Positions 58,287 through 64,000 of a stretch of DNA of 64,000 bases are shown here, one piece after another. Origin of the DNA: Streptococcaceae bacterium ESL0687 (GTDB lineage Bacteria > Bacillota > Bacilli > Lactobacillales > Streptococcaceae); assembly GCA_029392475.1 (NCBI GenBank), contig CP113940.1, positions 558,001 through 622,000 of the forward strand, in the 5' to 3' direction. The notes beneath the pieces are model-generated. The model was not told the DNA's origin, did no database searches, and saw only the letters and a program-made list of their open reading frames with translations. A program made the translations under genes and the position numbers. Every line of letters starts with the position of its first letter. The first letter of the stretch is position 1.

Positions 58287-59246
58287 ATGAATAATAAATA
58301 TGAACTCAGTAGCCTCCTTAAATGGTACTCAACCATGCTTGAGATTAGGCACTTTGAAAATATTTTAGATGACTATAACCGGGCTGGAAACCTGTACGGA
58401 ACTACTCATCTATATAACGGACAAGAGGCTGTAGCTACTGGAATTTGCCTGCAGCTTGAGGATGAAGACTTAATCCTTTCGACCCACAGAAATCATGGTC
58501 ATGCCCTAGCTAAGGGAACAGATAGCTATCAGATGTTTGCTGAGATTTTTGGAAAAAAAACAGGAACCAATGGTGGTAAGGTGGGCAGCATGCACATTAG
58601 TGACCCATCAATCGGTAATATGGGAGGAAATGGAATTGTTGGAGGGAATTTTCCTATAGCCTTAGGACTTGCTACAGCTTTTAAAATGGACCACAAGAAT
58701 CAGGTTGTTATCTGTTTTTCAGGGGACGGTGCAACCAATGAGGGAACCTTTCATGAATCCCTAAACCTTGCAAGTATTTGGAAGCTTCCTATTATCTTTG
58801 TTATCGAAAATAATCAATATGCCATGTCAAGTGATGCCAGCAAGATGATTGCAGGCAATATCGCAGGCCGTGCTGACGCCTACAAGATGAAAAGCTTTAG
58901 GGTAGATGGTCAGGACATCTTTGAAGTGGATAGAGTTTTTGAAGAAGCAAGAGGGATTGCTAGGAAAGAACCCGTTCTTATTGAGGCCATGACCTATCGT
59001 TTTCGTGGTCATTCAAGAAGTGATGCCGAAAAATATCGTAGCAAGGATGAATTTTTAAAGTATGAAGATCCCATCCTGAAGCTAAGAAATATTTTAATCA
59101 CTGACTACAATGTATCGCCCGATCAATTAGCCCTTCTTGATGAGAAGGCCTATAAGAAGATGGAAATGGATGCTAAAAGGGCCTGGGTCGACGAACCAGC
59201 TGAGTTTGATTTAAATAATCTAGAGGGAGAGATTTATGCCGACTAG
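58287..59246 (+). CDS. TPP-dependent dehydrogenase E1 component, alpha subunit
   Basis: A 319-residue E1 alpha of the pyruvate/acetoin/2-oxoacid dehydrogenase family. The TPP motif starts GDGATNEGTFHESLNLAS and ends at the ENNQYAMS segment, with THRNHGHALAKG and GKVGSMHI typical of acetoin/pyruvate E1 alpha. It forms an alpha2beta2 enzyme with the next gene (11-base overlap). No E2 or E3 gene follows, so the partner acyltransferase must be elsewhere. Whether the substrate is pyruvate, acetoin or a branched 2-oxoacid cannot be read from the sequence. RBS AAAGGAAAG. Confidence 0.9.
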   Translation: MNNKYELSSLLKWYSTMLEIRHFENILDDYNRAGNLYGTTHLYNGQEAVATGICLQLEDEDLILSTHRNHGHALAKGTDSYQMFAEIFGKKTGTNGGKVGSMHISDPSIGNMGGNGIVGGNFPIALGLATAFKMDHKNQVVICFSGDGATNEGTFHESLNLASIWKLPIIFVIENNQYAMSSDASKMIAGNIAGRADAYKMKSFRVDGQDIFEVDRVFEEARGIARKEPVLIEAMTYRFRGHSRSDAEKYRSKDEFLKYEDPILKLRNILITDYNVSPDQLALLDEKAYKKMEMDAKRAWVDEPAEFDLNNLEGEIYAD

Positions 59247-60201
59247 AAAATTAACCTACCTGCAAGCAGTGAATGAAAGTCTTCATCAAATCCTTGAGGA
59301 AGTGCCAGAGAGCTATCTTTTAGGTGAGGATGTAGGAGCTTACGGGGGAGGCTTCGGAGCCACTGCAGGGCTTATTGAAAAATATCCCGGGCGCGTGCTT
59401 GAAACGCCAATCAGTGAGGCAGCTATCACAGGTATTGCCACAGGTTCTGCCATTATGGGCAAAAGACCGATTCTTGAAATCCAGTTCTCAGATTTCTTAA
59501 CCGTAGCCATCGATCAGCTGGTTAACGAGGCAGCAAAGATTTATTATTTAAGTAACGGCCAGGAAAAAGTTCCCATGGTTATTCGAACAGCTTCAGGCAG
59601 TGGTACTGGAGCAGGCCCCCAGCATTCCCAGTCCCTAGAAAATTGGCTGGCTCATGTTCCTGGACTAATCGTTGCCATGCCAAGTAATCCCTATGATGCC
59701 AAAGGAATCCTTCTTGCAGCTGTCAAAAATAACAATCCGGTCATTTTATTTGAACCCAAGTCCCTATATAAAAAGCCCTCAGATATTGATATTCCAGAAG
59801 AGCTTTACGAGGTTGAGCTTGGTAAGGCAAAACTTGTTAGAGAAGGAAGTGACCTAACAGTTATTGCCCTTGGACGCATGGTTGATATTATTAAAAATAT
59901 GGATGTAAACCCCAGCTTAAATATCGTTGACCCAGTTACCATAAGCCCCTTGGATATCCAAGGTCTGTTAAAAGAAGCTAATAAAACGAATAAAGTTTTA
60001 ATTCTTACAGAAAGTATTGCAAGATCAGGGATTTCAGCAGAAATTTTCACTCAATTATATGAGGCAGGTTTTAAAGGTACTATGAAGCGTTTGGGTGGAA
60101 AATTTTCTCCGATTTCAGCCGCAAAATCAATCGAGGAAAATCTCATCCCGACCCAAGAAGAAATTAAACAAGCCATTGAGGAATTAATGCATGAAAATTA
60201 A
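59236..60201 (+). CDS. TPP-dependent dehydrogenase E1 component, beta subunit
   Basis: A 321-residue E1 beta: LGEDVGAYGGGFGATAGL, ETPISEAAITGIATGSAIMG, EIQFSDFLTVAIDQLVNEAAK (in parts) and the C-terminal transketolase domain with LTESIARSG. It completes the E1 heterotetramer with the alpha subunit. Its end overlaps the DUF1934 gene by 11 bases. Confidence 0.91.
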   Translation: MPTRKLTYLQAVNESLHQILEEVPESYLLGEDVGAYGGGFGATAGLIEKYPGRVLETPISEAAITGIATGSAIMGKRPILEIQFSDFLTVAIDQLVNEAAKIYYLSNGQEKVPMVIRTASGSGTGAGPQHSQSLENWLAHVPGLIVAMPSNPYDAKGILLAAVKNNNPVILFEPKSLYKKPSDIDIPEELYEVELGKAKLVREGSDLTVIALGRMVDIIKNMDVNPSLNIVDPVTISPLDIQGLLKEANKTNKVLILTESIARSGISAEIFTQLYEAGFKGTMKRLGGKFSPISAAKSIEENLIPTQEEIKQAIEELMHEN

Positions 60202-60565
60202 AATCAAAAATACCATCCTTGTCGAAGGCCAAAAAGAGGTCATTGAAAATGCCTATCAGGGGGAGGTTATCCAGAAGAAGGATAATATCTACCTGTCTTA
60301 TGTGGATGAGGAAGAAAGAAAGAATGTTATTAAAATAGGAGCTGACAGTCTGGTTTTAACTCGTTTTTCAAACCCAAAAACTAAGATGGAATTTAGACTA
60401 GGACAGGCTCCAGCAACCATCATAACTCCTGTAGGTATTCAAGAGTTAGTTACGGAAACCCGTGCCTTTAGGCAGGGAGAAGGACTTGTTGAACTCGACT
60501 ATAGCCTCCTGCAAAATAATTTAAAATTTGCTGATTATAAGCTTGAAATTAGATTTAGCTTATGA
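60191..60565 (+). CDS. DUF1934 family protein (YwiB-like)
   Basis: A 124-residue protein predicted to form a small beta-barrel (calycin-like), of the DUF1934/YwiB family: LSYVDEEERKNVIKIGADSLVLTR and LDYSLLQNNLKFADYKLEI in parts. Function unknown. Coupled to the E1 beta gene; the L21 operon promoter lies over its last codons. Confidence 0.82.
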   Translation: MKIKIKNTILVEGQKEVIENAYQGEVIQKKDNIYLSYVDEEERKNVIKIGADSLVLTRFSNPKTKMEFRLGQAPATIITPVGIQELVTETRAFRQGEGLVELDYSLLQNNLKFADYKLEIRFSL

Positions 60566-60571
60566 TAGAAT
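60543..60571 (+). promoter_or_regulatory. rplU operon promoter
   Basis: TTGAAA (60543-60548), 17-nt spacer ending TGA, TAGAAT (60566-60571): a strong extended -10 promoter within the end of the DUF1934 gene. Confidence 0.75.
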
Positions 60572-60577
60572 ATAAAC

Positions 60578-60690
60578 GTTGACTTTGTGATACCTTCATG
60601 AAGTACAACCGCTCGAAGAGATGTAGAAGAGGTTTCGGCCCACATCCTGAGGCGAGTCTGACTAAAGGCTTTAAGGCCTAATAAAAATCT
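60578..60690 (+). promoter_or_regulatory. Ribosomal protein L21 leader
   Basis: Structured leader of about 110 bases before rplU, with CCGCTCGAAGAGATGTAG, GGTTTCGGCCCACATCC and AGGCGAGTCTGACT segments as in the Firmicutes L21 leader. It is thought to bind L21 for autoregulation. An AAGGCTTTAAGGCCT-type small hairpin ends it. Confidence 0.8.
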
Positions 60691-60707
60691 AATAAGGAGG
60701 AATCACA

Positions 60708-61019
60708 ATGACTTATGCAATCGTAAAAACTGGTGGTAAGCAAGTAAAAGTAGAAGTTGGTCAAACTATCTACGTTGAAAAACTTGATGTTGAAGCTGGG
60801 AGCGAAGTAACTTTCACTGAAGTTGTTCTTGTTGGTGGTGAGAACACTACTGTTGGAACTCCATTCGTATCAGGAGCTACTGTAGTTGGTGAAGTTGAAA
60901 AACATGGTAAACAAAAGAAAGTTGTAACTTTCAAATACAAACCTAAAAAACACTCTCACCGTAAACAAGGACACCGTCAACCTTACACTAAAGTTGTAAT
61001 CAAAGCTATCAACGCTTAA
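60708..61019 (+). CDS. rplU: 50S ribosomal protein L21
   Basis: A 103-residue L21: starts [18 protein letters not shown] and ends in the basic [19 protein letters not shown] region that contacts 23S rRNA. RBS AAGGAGG. First gene of rplU-prp-rpmA. Confidence 0.98.
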   Translation: MTYAIVKTGGKQVKVEVGQTIYVEKLDVEAGSEVTFTEVVLVGGENTTVGTPFVSGATVVGEVEKHGKQKKVVTFKYKPKKHSHRKQGHRQPYTKVVIKAINA

Positions 61020-61020
61020 T

Positions 61021-61347
61021 ATGATTAAAGCTTTCATTAAGGAAAAAAACGGTAAGTTTGTTTCTTATGAGCTATCTGGCCACGCCCAAAGCGGCGAGTT
61101 CGGTCATGATATCGTATGCTCAGCTGTTTCAGTTATGGCCATCACAACTGCAAATAACATCGAACGCATGACTGGAGTTAAATCTTTAGTTGATGCCTCT
61201 GATGGTTACCTGTATTTTGAGGTCGCAGCTGATATGGCGCCCGAGCAAGATCAAATCGCTCAGATCCTTCTAAAGAACTTTAAGCTCTCAATGGAAGATA
61301 TTGCATCTGAGTATGGTGATTTCTTAGAATTCACCCACAAAAACTAA
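61021..61347 (+). CDS. prp: Ribosomal-processing cysteine protease Prp (YsxB family)
   Basis: A 108-residue protease that removes the N-terminal extension of L27. The catalytic pair is His21 in SGHAQSGE and Cys33 in DIVCSAVSV. It lies between rplU and rpmA with a one-base gap to rplU and no RBS of its own close by, implying coupling. Confidence 0.93.
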   Translation: MIKAFIKEKNGKFVSYELSGHAQSGEFGHDIVCSAVSVMAITTANNIERMTGVKSLVDASDGYLYFEVAADMAPEQDQIAQILLKNFKLSMEDIASEYGDFLEFTHKN

Positions 61348-61362
61348 TAGGAGGAAATAAGA

Positions 61363-61653
61363 ATGTTGAAATTAAATCTTCAATTATTTGCCCACAAAAA
61401 AGGTGGAGGTTCTACATCAAATGGACGTGATTCTCAATCAAAACGTCTTGGTGCTAAAGCCGCTGATGGACAAACTGTAACTGGTGGATCTATCCTTTAC
61501 CGTCAACGTGGAACTCATATTCACCCAGGAGCTAACGTTGGTCGTGGTGGAGATGATACTTTATTCGCTAAAATCGAAGGTGTTGTTCGTTTCGAACGTA
61601 AAGGCCGCGATAAAAAACAAGTTTCTGTTTACCCAGTAGCTAAAAAAGCGTAA
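61363..61653 (+). CDS. rpmA: 50S ribosomal protein L27 with cleavable N-terminal extension
   Basis: A 96-residue L27. The first nine residues MLKLNLQLF are the Firmicutes extension that Prp cuts before AHKKGGGST; the mature N-terminus reaches the peptidyl transferase centre. RBS GGAGGA. Confidence 0.97.
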   Translation: MLKLNLQLFAHKKGGGSTSNGRDSQSKRLGAKAADGQTVTGGSILYRQRGTHIHPGANVGRGGDDTLFAKIEGVVRFERKGRDKKQVSVYPVAKKA

Positions 61654-61659
61654 TAAGTG

Positions 61660-61693
61660 AAAGATACTGACTTCGGTCAGTGTCTTTTTATTT
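61660..61693 (+). terminator. Terminator of the rplU-prp-rpmA operon
   Basis: AAAGATACTGAC / GTCAGTGTCTTT stem (one G-T pair) with a TTCG loop and a T run. Confidence 0.9.
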
Positions 61694-61724
61694 TACCCCT
61701 TGTAAACTTGCCTCAGATAGGCTA

Positions 61725-61868
61725 TAATTAATATATGCGATGAGTCGAGTATTGGTACTTAGGTACCGGTTTCGAGCATGGATATCTGGGGCTTAGCCCG
61801 TCAAGGATTGATGAGATATTGACCAGCTTGTGTGAACCTCGCTGGACACAGGTTTAATACCTGCCATA
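61725..61868 (+). ncRNA. asd RNA motif (small RNA upstream of asd)
   Basis: A gene-free, G-rich structured stretch follows a TATAAT at about 61723. Its ends can pair (TAATAT near 61728 with CCATATTA at 61863) and it is followed by its own terminator, so it is an independent transcript and not the asd leader. Position before asd in a lactic acid bacterium and overall form match the asd RNA motif known from Streptococcus and relatives, whose function is unknown. Confidence 0.7.
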
Positions 61869-61898
61869 TTAGAAGACCTAGAAATAGGTCTTTTTTTG
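61868..61898 (+). terminator. Terminator of the asd RNA
   Basis: AGACCTA / TAGGTCT hairpin with a short loop followed by seven T. Confidence 0.85.
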
Positions 61899-61958
61899 TA
61901 GAAAAAATTTAGCTTGTGTGAAAGTTTTTTGTAAGTTTATGAAAAGCCAATCTTTTTG

Positions 61959-61987
61959 TTGAATGTCGAAAATTTTCATAGTATAAT
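61959..61987 (+). promoter_or_regulatory. asd promoter
   Basis: TTGAAT (61959-61964), 17-nt spacer containing GAAAATTTTC, TATAAT (61982-61987). Confidence 0.75.
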
Positions 61988-62024
61988 TAATAAAAAATTT
62001 AGAATTTTCCAAAAGGAGCTTAAT

Positions 62025-63107
62025 ATGTCAAAATCATACACAGTAGCTGTTGTAGGTGCTACAGGAGCAGTAGGGACTCAGATGATTCGAATGCTTGAAG
62101 AATCAACCCTTCCAATCAAAGAAATTAAATTGTTAGCAACAATCAATTCAGCTGGTAAGGTTTTGAAATATAAGGGCCAAGATATCGTTGTCGAAGAAAC
62201 CAAAGAAGATTCCTTTGAAGGGGTAGATATTGCCCTCTTTTCTGCAGGTGGTAGTGTTTCAGCTAAGTTTGCGCCTTATGCCGTTAAGGCAGGAGCTGTT
62301 GTAGTCGACAATACTAGTCACTTTAGAATGAACAAGGATACTCCTTTGGTTGTGCCTGAGGTAAACCCACAAGCTCTTGATGACCACAAGGGGATTATTG
62401 CCTGTCCTAACTGTTCAACCATCCAAATGATGGTAGCTCTTGAGCCAGTTCGCCGTAATTTTGGTCTTAAAAGAATTATTGTTTCAACTTATCAGGCAGT
62501 ATCAGGGGCAGGAGCTAAGGCCATTGAAGAGACCATCAATGAACTAAAAGATGTAGTTAATGACGGAGTTGATCCAAAAGACTTGAAAGCTCAGATTCTT
62601 CCGTCAGCAGGGGATAAAAAACACTATCCAATTGCCTTCAATGCCCTACCACAAATCGATGTCTTCACAGATAATGACTACACCTATGAAGAGATGAAGA
62701 TGACCAATGAAACTAAGAAAATCATGGAAGATGATAACATTCAAGTTTCAGCTACCTGTGTTCGTATTCCAGTAATAACAGGACATTCTGAGTCTATTTA
62801 CATTGAGACAGAAGAAGCAGCAGATATTGCTCAAATTAAAGAGGTTATTGCCCAGTTCCCTGGTGCCATCCTTGAAGATGATGTTAAAAATCAAATTTAT
62901 CCACAGGCTATTACAGCTAGTGGTCAAAAAGAAACCTTTGTTGGACGTTTAAGAAAGGACTTAGATGTCGCAAATGGGGTTCATATGTGGGTTGTTTCAG
63001 ATAACCTCCTTAAGGGAGCGGCCTGGAACTCAGTTCAAATTGCTGAAACCCTCCACGAAAGAAACCTTGTAAGACCAACTGAAGAAGTAGTTTTTGATCT
63101 ATACTAA
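62025..63107 (+). CDS. asd: Aspartate-semialdehyde dehydrogenase
   Basis: A 360-residue enzyme reducing aspartyl phosphate to aspartate semialdehyde for lysine/diaminopimelate, threonine and methionine. NADP motif [18 protein letters not shown], catalytic Cys in [11 protein letters not shown] and [12 protein letters not shown] are present. The frame is open to 61956, but that extension would cover the promoter; AAAGGAG precedes the ATG at 62025. It is followed 13 bases later by dapA. Confidence 0.97.
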   Translation: MSKSYTVAVVGATGAVGTQMIRMLEESTLPIKEIKLLATINSAGKVLKYKGQDIVVEETKEDSFEGVDIALFSAGGSVSAKFAPYAVKAGAVVVDNTSHFRMNKDTPLVVPEVNPQALDDHKGIIACPNCSTIQMMVALEPVRRNFGLKRIIVSTYQAVSGAGAKAIEETINELKDVVNDGVDPKDLKAQILPSAGDKKHYPIAFNALPQIDVFTDNDYTYEEMKMTNETKKIMEDDNIQVSATCVRIPVITGHSESIYIETEEAADIAQIKEVIAQFPGAILEDDVKNQIYPQAITASGQKETFVGRLRKDLDVANGVHMWVVSDNLLKGAAWNSVQIAETLHERNLVRPTEEVVFDLY

Positions 63108-63120
63108 AAGGAGATAAATG

Positions 63121-64000
63121 ATGGCTAACCCTTTGAAAGATTCACACATAATTACAGCACTTGTAACACCTTTTACCGAGAGTGGTGACATTAATTTTAA
63201 GGCCCTGCCAAAATTAATTGAACACCTCCTTGCCCACCATACTGAAGGTCTAATCCTTGCAGGTACAACTGGAGAAAGTCCAACCCTAACCCACGATGAG
63301 GAGCTTGAATTATTCCAGGCAGTCCAAGAGATTGTCGCAGGTCGTGTTCCTCTTATTGCAGGTGTGGGTACCAATGATACAAGGGACTCAGTCGACTTTG
63401 TTAAAGAAGTTGATACTTTTGGCGGTTTTGCTGCAGGCCTTGCTGTTGTACCTTACTACAACAAGCCTAGTCAGGAAGGACTATTCAGGCACTTTACGGC
63501 CATAGCTGATGCAAGTGATCTGCCAATCATTCTTTATAATGTACCAGGACGTACTGTGGCCTGCCTAGAGGTGGAAACAACCTTGCGACTGGCTAACCAT
63601 CCTAATATTATTGGGGTCAAGGAATGTACAGGTGTTGACCGCTTAAGTGAACTTATTGAAGGGGCGCCAGAAGGCTTCTTAGTTTATACAGGAGAAGATG
63701 ATTTAGCCTTTCATGCTAAAGCTTTAGGAGCTCAAGGAGTAATCAGTGTTACCTCGCATGTTGCAGGAGACGATTTCTTCCAAATTTTTGAAAATCTTGA
63801 TGAAGGTAAAGTTCAAGAAGCTGCAAAAATTCAAAGAAAACTACTTCCAAAGGTTAAAGCTATGTTCTCTCTACCAAGTCCAGCTCCAGTTAAGGCTGTA
63901 CTAAATAGCCAAGGATTTGAAGTTGGTCCCCTTCGTTTACCGCTTGTAGCCGCAAGTGAAGAGGAAGCAACTAGGATAATTTCAATTATTAATAACAAGT
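63121..64000 (+). CDS. dapA: 4-hydroxy-tetrahydrodipicolinate synthase (runs off the window)
   Basis: At least 293 residues, cut by the window end just before the expected stop. It condenses pyruvate with aspartate semialdehyde, the first step to diaminopimelate and lysine. [18 protein letters not shown], the [12 protein letters not shown] tyrosine motif, YNVPGRTV and the Schiff-base lysine in GVKECTG are visible. Two adjacent ATG codons exist (63118 and 63121); GGAG is seven bases from the second. It forms an operon with asd. Confidence 0.95.
   Translation, partial: MANPLKDSHIITALVTPFTESGDINFKALPKLIEHLLAHHTEGLILAGTTGESPTLTHDEELELFQAVQEIVAGRVPLIAGVGTNDTRDSVDFVKEVDTFGGFAAGLAVVPYYNKPSQEGLFRHFTAIADASDLPIILYNVPGRTVACLEVETTLRLANHPNIIGVKECTGVDRLSELIEGAPEGFLVYTGEDDLAFHAKALGAQGVISVTSHVAGDDFFQIFENLDEGKVQEAAKIQRKLLPKVKAMFSLPSPAPVKAVLNSQGFEVGPLRLPLVAASEEEATRIISIINNK

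Noticed and set aside
61959..61987. GAAAATTTTC in the asd promoter as a CodY box
   Set aside because: Only about 8 of 15 positions fit the CodY consensus; A/T-rich DNA gives this by chance.

Overview
The window is chromosomal DNA of a low-GC Gram-positive coccus of the Streptococcaceae, close to Lactococcus. I base this on gene order and family-specific architectures: a GlnP with two fused substrate-binding domains, recU-pbp1A facing gpsB-rnpB-rlmL-mapZ, murB-potABCD, a pyrG leader that looks CTP-controlled, an SMK-box before metK, L21 leader-rplU-prp-rpmA, and the asd small RNA before asd-dapA. The pfkA-pyk pair is followed by a terminator and not by ldh, so this is not the classical three-gene las operon of Lactococcus lactis. 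A relative such as Pseudolactococcus or Floricoccus is possible.

Layout. 1-9.1 kb: mgtA (+), then glnPQ, pbp1A and recU (-), and a ypsA-like gene. 9.1-12.8 kb: the gpsB/rnpB/rlmL/mapZ division cluster. 12.9-17.4 kb: purB, hom-thrB and a RarD-type permease. 17.5-23.7 kb: murB and potABCD, with a TPM-domain gene and a lemA gene between potC and potD. 23.8-33.8 kb: an accessory sugar island with a LacI-type regulator, a GH32 enzyme, a glucose-superfamily PTS EIIBC, a complete mannose-family PTS (IIA, IIB, IIC, IID), an unrecognised six-hairpin-type enzyme and a GH172 (DUF2961) protein. 33.9-37.1 kb: a DUF308 protein, truA, a vitamin-kinase/ECF pair and a UPF0340 gene. 37.2-39.4 kb: a DUF5067 lipoprotein and a secreted protein resembling the ETX/MTX2 (aerolysin-like) pore-forming toxins, framed by related palindromes. 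39.4-47.6 kb: pyrG, dnaE, pfkA, pyk. 47.7-58.1 kb: a second TPM protein, murT-gatD, a lipoprotein, metK, an MFS exporter flanked by a 43-bp direct repeat, a FemAB-type transferase, a HAD phosphatase and an HD hydrolase. 58.2-64 kb: an E1 alpha/beta dehydrogenase pair, a DUF1934 gene, the L21/L27 operon, the asd RNA, asd and the start of dapA (cut by the window end).

How the parts work together. The sugar island looks like a self-contained, LacI-controlled pathway. Sugar would enter as a phosphosugar through one or both PTS and be cleaved in the cytoplasm, since none of the hydrolases has a signal peptide. GH32 together with GH172 points to fructose-containing saccharides, perhaps difructose dianhydrides or related fructosides. 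Cell-wall and division functions are spread over the window (pbp1A, gpsB, mapZ, murB, murT-gatD, FemAB, asd-dapA).

The strongest leads are the toxin-like gene with its palindromes, the GH32/GH172/dual-PTS island with triplicated operator-like sites and a gene lacking a standard start codon, and the duplicated terminator around the MFS gene. Several regulatory sites are legible by eye: a GlnR box inside a terminator/promoter overlap, a pyrG GGGC-start attenuator, an SMK box, and two apparently leaderless genes. I saw no tRNA, 5S/16S/23S rRNA, CRISPR array, prophage or intact insertion sequence.
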